Position numbers and translations under genes: made by a program | Shown: positions 44,722 through 55,713 of the stretch, piece by piece | How the letters are laid out: each line of letters starts with the position of its first letter | Position numbering within the stretch: position 1 is the stretch's first letter | The notes under the pieces: model-generated | Database searches by the model: none | Told to the model about the DNA's origin: nothing | What the model saw: the letters and a program-made list of their open reading frames with translations, nothing else | Assembly: GCA_948567375.1 (NCBI GenBank) | Contig: OX419756.1 | Span: 36,222,333-36,286,332, forward strand | Length of the DNA stretch: 64,000 nt | Source of the DNA: Lunularia cruciata | Lineage: Eukaryota; Streptophyta; Marchantiopsida; Lunulariales; Lunulariaceae | Reading direction: 5' to 3'

Positions 44722-46059
44722 ATGTTGAGAGTGAGCACTCATGGAGAATTAACTCAAAACATAAGGAAATGTATACAATGGTGTATACAATTAGATTTAG
44801 AGATCTCAATGCAAGGACTAAAAGACAAAGATGGAGAACTTGATTTAGATATGCTAGAATTTTTTATTAGTGGATGGGAGTATGTACATAAGCATAGATA
44901 CATGGAACCTCAAGTAACTTATCCTCATAGTAAAGACTTTGTGATAAAGTATTTTATAAGTCTAGATTCAAAGGCTTTTTGACAACTTACTAGAATGGAT
45001 GTTAATTCTTTTTCAACCTTGGTAGATTTGATTACAACACACTTTGTTTTTGAGAAGACCTACCGACAAGAACAAACACTAGTGTGGCTCCAAGTAGCTC
45101 TAGCTCTTGATAGATTTGGGCATCAAGGTAACGGAGCATGTGTTGCGAGTGAATTAAACATTTGGGGCATTAGTGCAGGATCAACTATTGCCTTTATTGA
45201 CCGAGTGATGATTGCCATATTAGATTTGATGAGGAGTCAAGTTGCATGGCCTGAGCACAAGGAGAGGAGAAGGATATCCACTTTAGTTGCACAAAAAGGT
45301 TCCCAAGTTGTGTTGGTTTGGTAGATGGAACATTGTTTCATCTTGCAGCTTGACACACCGTGGATGGAGAAATTTATTTCAGAAAAAGGGCTTCTATTCC
45401 ATAAACTGTCAAGTGATTTGTGATGATAAAAGAAGAATAATACATTTTATGGTTGGTAAATGTTCTATATTTTGTTCTATTTCTTTGTTTTGTTTATTAG
45501 CAACAAAACTATTTATTAGCATTGGTGCTCTTGTTTGTACATTCTAATGATTGTTTTATTGCATGAAAATATTAATGGTTTGTGGTTGGTTTGTTTATAT
45601 GAAGGAATGCTTGGATCATGTCACAATAGGACTTGTTTGAAGAAATCATCACTATGGAATGATTTGAACCAAAGAGGGGCGTGTCTTAGTTTTGAGGCCA
45701 AAGAGTACCTTTTAGGTGATTTTGGTTATGTACACATGCATCACCTTGTCCTTGTGTTCAAGAAGGCCCAAACAGAGGACAAGCAAGACTTTAACAAATA
45801 TTTGGCAAAGGCAAGGGTGATAAATGAGCATTGTATAGGAATATTGAAAGCTAGATGGCATTCTCTTTGTAAGCTTAGAGTGCAACTTAAAGATAATAGT
45901 AGAAGTGCATTTTTGTTAAAGTGTGTTTCAGTTTGTATTATTTTACATAACTACTTAATTAATAGGTGTGATGTTTGGTCAGAGTACAATGGAGGATTTA
46001 TAGAGGAAACTCAAATAGATTCAGATATGACTTTTAATAGAATAGAGCTTGGTAGATAA
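44722..46059 (+). pseudogene. PIF/Harbinger-type DDE transposase, broken, with one intron
   Basis: N-terminal region at 44,722-45,324 (FSTLVDLITTHF, then ALDRFGHQGNGACVASELNI, a helix-turn-helix-like part). Then FPSCVGLVDGT with the first catalytic Asp near 45,320, GFYSINCQVICDDKRRIIHFM, an intron at 45,456-45,604 (gtaaat..gaag), MLGSCHNRTCL, LLGDFGY with the second Asp near 45,720, and INEHCIGILKARWHSL with the Glu near 45,830, then CIILHNYL. Joining 45,455 to 45,605 restores the family continuity, so the intron is real in origin. Two frameshifts (near 45,300 and 45,375) and a stop mark it as a pseudogene. The companion Myb-like gene of this family is not seen, and terminal inverted repeats were not found. 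Confidence 0.85.
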
Positions 46060-47744
46060 GAAATTAGGTCCTAGGTGATGCAACAATGACTCTCTCATCA
46101 TGTGAATCATATATTGGAATAAATGAGATCATGGTTCAATACAATAAAAATATCATTTTTTTGTTTTTGCATATTTTGTAAGTAATGAGCAATGAGCGGT
46201 GTATTTATTCTATAATTTAAAAAAAATCTTCATATGTTTGCATATGTTGTATTTCTTTTATAGTTTTCATGTGATGTTGCCTTGACAAACTCCAAGATTT
46301 CAAGATAATTTTGGTTATGGATCTGAAATAAGAATGCAAAGAATGTGGACACATGAATCCCAACCCTAGGTACACTCTAAGTTGTTGGGTACCCTTTGAT
46401 GATGTACAAAACACTAGAAGTCATCAGATTGCACTAGTAACACTGGTGGTGTATTTTGGCATGGTGGTTGGTAGGAGGTGGTGCCAGTTGATGCTTACCT
46501 GTAGATGCTGGGAGGCGCTGGGTATATTTAGATGCAATCCCATTGTCACTTAGAGGCGCCAGGCGTCACCGTGAGCTGTTGGGTGTGCTGGTTGAGCTGT
46601 CGAGTGTACATGTTTGCAAGGTGGCATGATGCATGTTGCCGCTTATGATTTGTATATTTTAATTTTGAACTCTGGTTCTTCTTCATGAAATACTGATTTA
46701 GTGAGACTAGATCTAATTTGTGAGGTGGGGGCCATATAAACTCTACTTCTTGTAGCTAAATTTCACATTTGAGCATCTCATGAAGGTTTGAGAGCAATTT
46801 TTGGAAGTTTGGGAGCAATTTAGCTTAGTGAATTTTGAGACCAGTTTTAAGATTGATTTTGAGGCTGAGTTGAAGGTCTCAAGTAGTGCAGGTTTGAGAG
46901 TGTGGTGTTCCATTTTGAGATGAGTTTGAGATTGATTTGAAGATAGGTTGAGTTGAAGGGTTCAAGAGAGGTTTGGGAGCCATTCTTCTATCTCATTTCA
47001 GTCATACATTTACATTCCAGTATTCTCCATGGCAGAAGTTTGGGGTTATGAGAAGATTGTGGAAGGTGAAGACATGAGGAATATCAGGAAGGAGATTGGC
47101 TGATAGGTTTCCACACATTTCAACACCTGGCTAATTTCATCAAATGGTGCTGGATGGACAAACATCAAATCAAACAGCGGTGGCCGGAATCAAGGAGGTT
47201 GATCTTGATGTAATTGGCCTCAAAATCACACTTGGACTGCATTACTCATGTCTAGAGGTATTGATCTTTCATTCCTCACATTTTTTCTACATGTTTGCTT
47301 TAGTATTCAAAATTTTTGAGTTGTTTTCTGTGACAATGTAGACTCAATGTTTAGCACTTACAAGCACCACCCAATGGCTCCCAACACAAAACCCTAAACC
47401 CCTGCCCTGTCTCCAAGTGCCGACCAGCGTTACTTGGCATCCTCCTCATTTTATTCTGCCATGAAGTGCCTCCTAGTGCTCCACTCGCACGATGCAACTT
47501 CTTGTTTTTCCTTGTCTTGGAGTGCCCCCTGTGCTCCTTGTGCCTTGTGCATCCTATGCCTCCCTTTTTTCATGTCCTAGAGAACCCTACCAACACCACC
47601 CTCCTCCTGCACTCCCGCACTCCCGCACCTTCCTCTATTTTCCTATCTTGGAGTGCCTCACAATGCCCCCCAGTGCTCCCCCGTGTCTCCTTGTTTTTTC
47701 TGTCCTAGAGCGCTTCTTAGGGCTCTGGGTGACTTTGAACCACT
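46060..47744. other. Spacer, no gene recognised
   Basis: Mixed composition. 46,500-47,100 has repeated gtttgagagc/ttgaagg phrases. 47,380-47,720 is C-rich with short open frames lacking motifs, and could be the left part of the copia LTR, but no second copy is present to define it. Confidence 0.45.
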
Positions 47745-47895
47745 TTATTCTTGTGCACCTATTGATGTGTGTGAGTAAATTCTTCCACTTTTCTCTTTTC
47801 TCTCCTGATATGTTTTTCTTTCCTATGTAGGGTTGATCTCAATAGTTGAAGACTATCATAAGAGGAACAAATAAATTAGTAGAGATCCCCAACAA
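47745..47895 (+). repeat. Right part of the 5' LTR of the copia element
   Basis: gatatgtttttctttcctat through gaggaacaaataaa and agagatcc recurs at 52,104-52,190, and in more diverged form at 52,310-52,470 (cttgtgctcctatttgtgtgtg, then gttgatcctaacac). The left boundary of the LTR was not found. Confidence 0.65.
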
Positions 47896-47936
47896 CTTGT
47901 ATCCAAGTGATAGGTTTGAAGGAAAGAGTGAGACAA

Positions 47937-49423
47937 ATGGCAAGAGAGGAAGGAAAGGCAAGGATAGACAGATTTGATGGTAAAGACTTTGGTTTTTGGA
48001 AAATGAAAATCAAGGATTAGTTAATATCAAAAAAAGCTTCATGTACCTCTCGGAGGTGTGAAACTAGAGCTCATATTACAAGAAGATTGGGATTTGATGG
48101 ACCAACAAGCTTTGGGAGTTGTTCGCCTGACACTAGCTAGAAATGTGGTGCTCAATGTTCTACAGTAGAAGACAACTACAGGTATAATAAAAGCTTTGTC
48201 TAACATGTATGAAAAACCATCAACTTCCAATAAGGTGTATTTGATGCATTGTCTTTTCAACCTAAAGATGAATGAAGGTCACTCGGTCACATATCATATT
48301 AGTGAGTTCAACTTGATCATGAGCCAATTAAGTTCAGTGGAAATCAATTTTGAGGATGAAGTGCATGCTGTAATTCTCCTATCCTCTTTACTTGAAAGCT
48401 AGAGTGCAATTGTGATAGCAATAAGTAGTTCTTGTGGCTCAAACAAATTGAGGCTTGAGGTGGTCCAAAATATGATACTTAGTGAAGACATTAGAAGGAG
48501 AGAGTCAAGCATAAACTTTGGATTGGCCTTGAATACTTTTGAAAATAGAGTAAGAGCTATGCAACATAGTGACAATCAAAGTAGATTCAAGTCCTAGAGG
48601 AGAAGCAAGCCTAGATCAAAAGGTGATGGATATTGGCATTGTGGTAAGAAGGAGCAACAAGAAAGAACTGTTGGCTCATAAAGAAGAATCCAAGCAAGGA
48701 GCATAATGAGGATTCAATGAATGCAACCACAAAGGAAGTTAATGATGTTTTGATCCTTAGTGCAGGCAGTCCTATGGAGTCATGGAATCTTGATTCAGGA
48801 GCTTCCTTTCACTCTACCTCACAATAGGAGTGTATGTTGAATTACATTGCTGGTGATTTTGGAAAATTTTCTATAGAATGTCAAACATGTTCTAGGCTTG
48901 AAGAGGAATCTAATCTCAGATCAGTCTGTGTGGAAACTATAGAATGCCAGACATGTTCTAGGCTTGAAGAGGAATCTAATCTCAATTGAGCAACTTGACA
49001 ATGAAGGTTACTTTCACAACCTTTGTAGGTGGTTTATGGAAAATCACCAAAGGAGTTATGGTGGTTGCACGGAGAACAAGTTGGAGACTCTCTACATGAC
49101 GAACAATACCAAGGACATAGTGGCACTTGAAAACACAATATCAAATGCTAATCTTTTGCATTGCAAGCTCAAGAATATGAGTGAGAAAGGCATGAAGGTG
49201 ATGATGAAGAAGGACAAGCTACAAGATTTGAAAACCTTTGATGTAGGTTTTTGTGAAGGTTGCATATTTGGGAAGCAGAAAAGGTTAGTTTCTTGAAGGG
49301 TGGAAGAGCACCTAGGATAGGAAAGCTAGAGCTTGTATACACAAATATGTGGGGTCTTTCTCCAATTTCATCTCTTGGGGGTTCACAATATTATGTCATT
49401 TTTATAGATGACTCTACCAAGAA
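47937..49423 (+). pseudogene. Ty1/copia gag, protease and start of integrase, decayed
   Basis: A gag-like start at the ATG 47,937 (RIDRFDGKDFGFWKMKIKD, then a stop). 48,196-48,402 continues gag (NLKMNEGHSVTYHISEFNLI). A damaged zinc knuckle (WHCGKKEQQ) is near 48,630. The protease motif LDSGASFHST is near 48,790. At 48,870-48,984 a ~68-bp segment is duplicated around LGLKRNLIS. GAG-pre-integrase at 49,140-49,290 has LHCKLKNMS and CEGCIFGKQKR. The integrase core starts (YVIFIDDSTK) and is cut at 49,423 by a solo LTR. Many stops. Confidence 0.82.
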
Positions 49424-49838
49424 TGTAAAAGACCAAGACCAAGGAGAGGAATAAGAGAATGGAAGATCACATTGGGACACTTGAATGAAGGAAAACTCCG
49501 AATGCCTAGCATAAGATTCAGCTTTGGTATTTATAGGGAGCATATAAAGGCTCTTGAGAAGCTTCTCAAGAAGCTTCCTTGAGCCACTTTCTTGGAGTGC
49601 AAGCCAAGTTAACTGAGAAGCTTCCTTCTAAGAGCCGGCTACTTAGTGTGTAAGCTAAGATAGTTGGAAGCTTCCAAAAGCTTCCTTTTAGAAGCTATCT
49701 ACTTGGGGTGCAAGTTAAGCTAGCTAGAAGCTTCCCAAGAAGCTTCATAGATAATTTCAAGATATTCTAGACTAATTTGGCCTATTTGTTGCTTTGTTAG
49801 ACCCAACTAACTTCATTGCTAAAGTCCATATTATTACA
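49424..49838 (-). mobile_element. Solo LTR of the chromovirus family inside the copia integrase
   Basis: 415 bp, TGTAAAAGACC..TTATTACA, same family as 14,118-14,528. Perfect AAGAA duplications flank it (49,419-49,423; 49,839-49,843). Removing LTR and one AAGAA rejoins the integrase frame, with VWVYFLKCK following FIDDSTK. The minus-strand TATA-like element (TATAAATACC) is retained. No internal region, so it is a solo LTR. Confidence 0.93.
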
Positions 49839-52103
49839 AAGAAGGTTTGGGTATATTTCTTGAAGTGCAAATAAGAGGTATTTTTCACTTTCAAGAAGTG
49901 GAAAAGCATGGTCAAAAATGAGTATGGTGCAAAGCTAAAGTGACTAAGATCTAACAATGGTGGTGAGTATGATAGTAGTGAGTTCAAGGAATTCTATGCA
50001 ATACATGGAATCAAAATGGAGAAGACGTTACTAAGCACAATGTAGCAGAATGGAGTGGCTGAGCACATGAATAAAACTTTAAATGAAAGAGCTAATAGCA
50101 TGAGCATCGATGTAGGTCTGCCCAAGGTGTTTTGGGTTGAAGCAATCAACACTACAACATACTTGATAAACAAGGGTCCATCAATTCTCTTAGACAAAAG
50201 TTGCCCAAAGAGGAGTGGATAGGAAAACCGGTGAGTTTGTCACACATGAGAGTCTTTGGGGTGTGTCTCTTACATGCATGTCAATGTAAAGAAAAGGGAT
50301 AAGTTAGATTCAAAGTCTAGGAAGTGTTTCTTTATTGGATATGGTGAAAATAGATTTGGGTACAAGTTTTGGGATGTAGAGAGCAAGAAAATCATCAGAA
50401 GCAACAATGTGATATTCAATGAGTGTCTTCTTTACAAAAATAGAAACACTTTGGATTTTGATAATGTAGATGAGCAGAGAAAATAAAATGATCAAGTTGA
50501 GCTGCAAGAGATAACATAAGAAGATGTTATTATAAAAGTTCAAGGAAACCCTTAAAGCTCAAAAACTACTCTTCCACAATATTAACCGTGTGCACCGTAG
50601 TTGAAGAGATCTACAAGAATCACAAAACCACCAGTAAGGTATTCTCTCTCTCTCTCTACATTACTTGTTAGTGATAGATAGAGGCAAACTTGAATGTTAT
50701 AAAGAAGCCATGCAAAGTGGAGACTTGATGAAGTGGGAGCTTGCTATGAAGGATGAGATGAGATCCTTGGATAAAAATCAAACTTGGGAGCTCAGCTTAC
50801 TACCAAAAAGCAAGAAGACATTACATAAAAAATGGGTCTATAAGGTAAAAGAGGAACATAGTGGCATTAAACATTACAAGGTAAGGTTAGTTGTGAAAGG
50901 CTTCCAACAAAAGGAGTGGATTTATTACACTAAGATTTTTTCACCTATAGTCAAGCCCTCAACAATTGAAGTGGTTCTCATTATAGTCGAAACATAAGAC
51001 ATGTGATTGGAGTATATGGATGTTACTACTGCTTTTCTACATGATGAAATTGATGAAGATATCTATATGCAACAACATGTTGGCTTTGAAATCTCTAGCA
51101 AAGAGAGCTTGGTATGCAAGTTGCGGAAAAGCCTATATGGTCTGAAACATGCACCAAGATTATGGTACAAAAAACTTTATAGGTTCATGATCAATAATAG
51201 ATTCACAAGATGTCAAAGAGGATCATTGTTGTTATCTCAAGTCTTTTGATAATAGTTTTATCATCTTACTTTTATATGTTGATGACATGTTGATAGCTAG
51301 ACCAAACATACTAAAGGTTGAGAGATAGAAGAAAGAAGAGAGTTTGTAACAAAAGATATGGGTGCAACAACGTAGATACTTGGGCAAAGGGACAAGGTGG
51401 TTGGAATGTTGAAGCTCTCTCAAGGTAGCTACATTTGAAAGGTGTTGGAAAGGTTCAAGATGACAGATGCAAGTATTGTGAAGACACCTTTTGGCAAGTC
51501 ACTTTAAGGAACAATCGCCCAAGGATAATGAAGAGCTGAAGGATATGTCAAAGGTACCATATGCTTTAGCCGTAGGCAGCCTAATGTATGCACTGACATG
51601 TACTAGACCAGATATTGCACATGTAATGGGAGTTGTGAGCATGTACATGGCTAATTCGGGAAGACAATGTTGTGAGAGACTATCAAATAAATTTTTAGAT
51701 ATATGAAAGGCATCAAAGATATGGGTTTGTGTTACAACAGAGGCAGCCATACACTACAAGGCTTTGTGGATGTAGACCTAGGAGGTGATATGGATACCAG
51801 AAGAAGCACCACAGGGTATGTTTATACCATAGGTGGACAGTAGTGAGTTAGTTCTCACAATTGCAAAAAGTTGTTGCTTTGTCCACACTTGTGGCAGAAT
51901 ACTTTGCAATTACAGAAGTTAATAAGGAGATGATTTGGTTAAAAACCTTCTAAAGGAGCTAAGTGGAGACCAAAATTTAGTGTTTTATTTTTGGACAGTC
52001 AAAGTGCCATTCACTTAGCAAAGAATCCAATGTTCCATGCTAGAACAAAACACATATAGTTGAGATATCATACATCATTTCATCTAGGAGTTACTTGAAG
52101 ATG
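49839..52103 (+). pseudogene. Ty1/copia integrase, reverse transcriptase and RNase H, decayed
   Basis: The integrase continues to about 50,200 (NGVAEHMN with the catalytic Glu region) and 50,256-50,486 (KSRKCFFIGYG). Reverse transcriptase: 50,665-50,997 (WELAMKDEMRSLDKNQTWEL, KKWVYKVK), 51,007-51,249 (MDVTTAFLHDEIDEDIYMQQ, GLKHAPRLWYKK) and YVDDM near 51,285. Then 51,491-51,706 (AVGSLMYALTCTRPDIAH) and RNase H pieces to about 52,080. Integrase before RT defines copia. Numerous stops and frameshifts. At 52,103 the coding part runs straight into LTR sequence, so the normal internal 3' end is deleted. Confidence 0.85.
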
Positions 52104-52195
52104 AGATATGTTTTTCTTTCCTATGCAAGGTTAATCTCAATAGTTGAAGACTATCATAAGAGGAACAAATAAATCAGTAGAGATCCACAACACAA
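52104..52195 (+). repeat. Partial 3' LTR of the copia element
   Basis: Near-identical to 47,801-47,893 (gatatgtttttctttcctat through agtagagatcc). It lacks the left part of the LTR. Confidence 0.7.
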
Positions 52196-52299
52196 GTTAG
52201 ACCTGGGAAAATATCAGCAAGTATAGAGTTTGCCAGAAATATATGTAACCTACATCTATTATCTATTATAGGTGCAGTCATGGATGTAAGAGCAAGGAA

Positions 52300-52470
52300 C
52301 TACAAACCACATAAAATCTTGTGCTCCTATTTGTGTGTGATCATTTTTCAAATTCTTTTATCTTTCTCCCATTATCTCTTTTCTTGTTGTGTAAGGTTGA
52401 TCCTAACACTTAGGACTACCACTAGAGGTCAAGATAATAGGATCTCTAAATTAAAGATTCTCAATATAAG
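52300..52470 (+). repeat. Second, diverged copia LTR fragment
   Basis: Resembles 47,745-47,895 from the ttgtgc.cctatt segment to gatctctaaatt, with more differences than the 52,104 copy. Suggests a former neighbouring element or a rearranged LTR. Confidence 0.5.
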
Positions 52471-52577
52471 TTAAGAGTGACCAGGTTTGGGAAATGGTCA
52501 TAACCCAACTTCTCTACAAAGAACCTCATTTTGCTTTTTTACTTTTTGCACAAAAATCTTATCAATCTAAGAGACTT

Positions 52578-52617
52578 TTTTGCACCACTATTATCAAAAG
52601 ATAATAGTGGTGCAAAA
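52578..52617. repeat. Perfect 18-bp hairpin with 4-nt loop
   Basis: The arms TTTTGCACCACTATTATC (52,578-52,595) and its exact complement (52,600-52,617) are separated by AAAA. Could be a foldback terminus or a structural element; no gene adjoins it. Confidence 0.8.
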
Positions 52618-53924
52618 TGATTGCTGCTCTCCAACTTGAGTATCACTTGAATACAAACTCGTGCTAATGATTATATTGTTTGAAGGAAAGTGCCAAAATT
52701 ATCATAATAAGCTTGTATGGAAATACTAATCAACCTCATTAATACTCAAGTTCCGCATTGAAAAGCTCATTGTCCTATAAAATATCCTCTATTCCTTTAT
52801 AAGATCATACAAATTAACTTTTTTGAATATAAAATTCTTCTAACCTCTTTAATTTCAAAATTGTAAACTGAATTCATAGGTTTTAAAAATTCCACAGAGT
52901 ATTTTAATCAAATAGTTTCACAAATAAAAATCAAATTGGAAGAACTTAAGTTTGAAGATAACCTGCAACCTGATAACCAGACACTGATAAGTTTGAAGAT
53001 AACCTGATAACCTGACAATCAGAGACTAATATATTGCAGAGGACGCTAGTGTATATGTAATTGTACGCTATACTGTAATTTCCATTGCAAATACAAATTT
53101 GCTGCTTCTTTTATCTCTCTCAATACTTAGACAGTGAAAATAAATCAATAAACTGTACGTGGAATACCCAAAATTAGTAATATTTGTTGAGTAAAAACAT
53201 TGGTTACATTGCAAGAACTTGATCACTTGTTTTTCAATAATCACACTCCTCGTATGTTTGTAAATATATTTTTTGTTATATGTAACTATTTATTTTGATA
53301 AAAAATTGTCTATATTGAATCATCTTTATAAATTATATTTTTGAATATATTAAAATTTTTATTTTGATAAATAAAATATTTATATCGATTATCTCACATG
53401 TAATAATTAAACCCATCTTTTCTACTTATCCACCCCACTCCTCTACATAGTACTACCAAGTATAAATAAACGAATCAAACCACCCTCCCTACGTTAGGAA
53501 CTTGGTTACAATACTAGATCATGATGTAGAAAAGATCTTATGACCATATTACAATGACCAATTTCACACAATTAGCCAATCTGATTGGTTGGAAATGTTA
53601 AAATACGTGGGTGAGGTGAGGTGAGTTTACAATTATCCCATAATATTTTGATTATAACCATCGACAGCTCGCACAATCGGACGATGTATAGTCGGGAAAT
53701 TCCAACACGTATTCCCGTATTTCTAGTTGTATTCAAGCAAATATTTTTGGCGCGTACCATTGTCAGGCGCCTAAGAAACCTTCCCGCGCCTCATATACAC
53801 GTGGATGATCTACGTGTATTCTCGTTCTTCTAGTTATGTTAGAAAGAAGGTGTTTAGGCGCCTACACTTGGCAGGCGCTTAAGAAACCGTACCTGCTCCT
53901 CCATTAGATCAGGCCTTACTTGTT
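52618..53924. other. AT-rich spacer passing into GC-richer sequence
   Basis: Up to about 53,560 AT-rich with a small duplication (gtttgaagataacctg near 52,951 and 52,990). From 53,640 on GC-richer, with caggcgcctaagaaacc at about 53,765 and a close copy at about 53,871, and a CACGTG G-box within an inverted tacacgt..acgtgta at about 53,798-53,820. This may be promoter-like sequence for something in 53.9-57 kb; no gene could be tied to it. Confidence 0.4.
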
Positions 53925-54355
53925 CGTAACTCGACATAGTGGATAAGAGAAGTTTCGAGAGATGGGAAGCAACAGACGAAGAGTAGCTGTCTTTGAGTTG
54001 CCAAGGACTAACTTCCGAGAGAAACTTTCAGCCAGGAACTGGAAGAGAAATAATGGCAGACGGCGATAACTCCTAATGAGCTGACCTGAACGCTACCACA
54101 AGAGCTAGACACAACCAAAGTCATTGATGGAAGTCTCATCTTACTCGACACGGTGGCATAAGTGGACTGTGTGACTTGAACAATTATTCGCGATCTTCCG
54201 TCCCAGAAAGAGATTGGTTAAGACGTAAGTGATCGCGTTTTGTTCTATATGCAACATTTTATGGCAATTGGTGCACATGTACTTTCACCTGAGAAGCTGA
54301 AGTAGACACGGAATTCCATATTATTCCCTATACTGATGTGCTGAGATGCGACTCC
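53925..54355 (+). repeat. ~430-bp direct duplication, copy 1, with exon-like frame
   Basis: Similar over its whole length to 55,282-55,713. At 54,131-54,224 an open frame (KSHLTRHGGISGLCDLNN, RSSVPERDWLR) ends exactly at a gtaagt donor. Copy 2 keeps the frame and a donor at the same place. The protein family is not recognised. Likely an exon of a host gene, or of a captured gene fragment, in two copies. Confidence 0.6.
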
Positions 54356-54617
54356 AGTTTGATAACTTCAACAGTCTGATGCAGGTAATCTGTTCCTTTT
54401 TAGTTTGAATAAGTAAGACGAATTTTGTATTCTCTGTATTCTTTTACAAGTTATGTAATAGATATAAACACTTATGGTGACAAGTTTCATAGCACGATTT
54501 TTCCACCTATGTGCACTTAAATACTGTTCTCCGCAATGCAGATGAGATATATCGAGACTATATGGGGACGTTCTCAAATTCATTTAGTAAAAGTGACGAT
54601 CGAATTTAGTGATATGC

Positions 54618-55281
54618 AGGACGCTTTGGCGTCTCCGCGAAGTACTTTGCTCCAGTTTTGGCAAGAACGAGATGTTTGACGCTGTTCAAGTGTTTGGGCT
54701 TGTGGATATGCTGATTCCGGAAGTCCGTATGAGGGCTATGGCTCATGGTTAAAAGTAAGGAAGGATGAAGGGAAGTGTGCAACGATCGGGAGTTAATGTT
54801 GGGACACTTCCAGGATATGCTTGTGAAAACAAGCAAATCCAGAGACGAAGAGGAGTCAAGAGTCGGATGTTGGGACGAAGTCTACAAGGCTACGAGTGCA
54901 ACGAAAGTTGGGCCGAATTTGCGGCCCTACAAGAGGAGGACAATGATTCTTCGTCTGGTAAAGACTCGGAACCAGCCAAATAAACTTATCGTTAGAAGTC
55001 TTAGGACAGCGTCCAAAGAAAGGAGAGTGCAGCTACAGCAGCGAAGCTGTGACTGCGAACTGCACTGATGTGGATGTTAGCGGAGTCTCGGCTAAAGAGC
55101 CAGCTCCAAGAAGTCAAAAGACGCAAAACTGCCTCTGTATCTTAAGATTACGCAGGCCCAGCGAGCTGCAAAAGGAACCAAGGCAGCTACTGCGATAAAG
55201 CCACTGAATCTAACAACAATACCTCCAGCCCTACTTGACTACCTGTATCAAGGATATATTGCACTGACCATCGTCAGTACG
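54618..55281 (+). pseudogene. Unidentified gene-like stretch between the duplicated copies
   Basis: Begins after a tgatatgcag acceptor-like site. One frame reads SSFGKNEMFDAVQVFGLVDM and on to AMAHG before a stop; later 54,765-54,983 and 54,775-55,068 are open in overlapping frames rich in charged residues. Composition is GC-richer than the flanks, as for genes here. Frames do not join, so it is degraded or an intron structure I could not solve. Confidence 0.35.
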
Positions 55282-55713
55282 ACATTGTTGACTTAACATA
55301 TTGGACAAGAGATGATTCAGCGAGAATTAGGAAGCAACAGATGAGGAGTAGCCGCGTTGAGTTGCCAAGGATTAACTTCAAAGAGAAACTTTCAGCTAGG
55401 AGCTAGAAGTGAAATAAGAGTAGAGGACAATATTTTCGAATGAACTGACCTGAATGCTACCACAAGAAATGGAGACTATTAAGTCCTCGATGCATATTAA
55501 GTCTCATCTTACTCGATATGGTGGCATCAGCGGACTGCATGAACTGACCAATTTTGCGCGATCCTCCGTCCCAGAAAGAGATTAATTAAGAGGTAAGCAA
55601 TTGCGTTTTGCTTTATATGCAATACTTTTATGAAACTGATGCACATGTACTTTCACTGAGTAGCTTCGGAAATCCATATTATTCCCTATACTGATGTGCT
55701 GAGTTGTGACTCT
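55282..55713 (+). repeat. ~430-bp direct duplication, copy 2, with exon-like frame
   Basis: Counterpart of 53,925-54,355. Here the frame is longer (55,469-55,592: METIKSSMHIKSHLTRYGGI, then SGLHELTNFARSSVPERD) and stops at TAA where copy 1 has Trp, followed by a gtaagc donor at 55,593. The two copies thus carry different lesions. Confidence 0.6.

Noticed and set aside
50640-50660. Short (CT)n microsatellite
   Set aside because: Only about nine dinucleotide units within the copia pseudogene; ordinary simple sequence.
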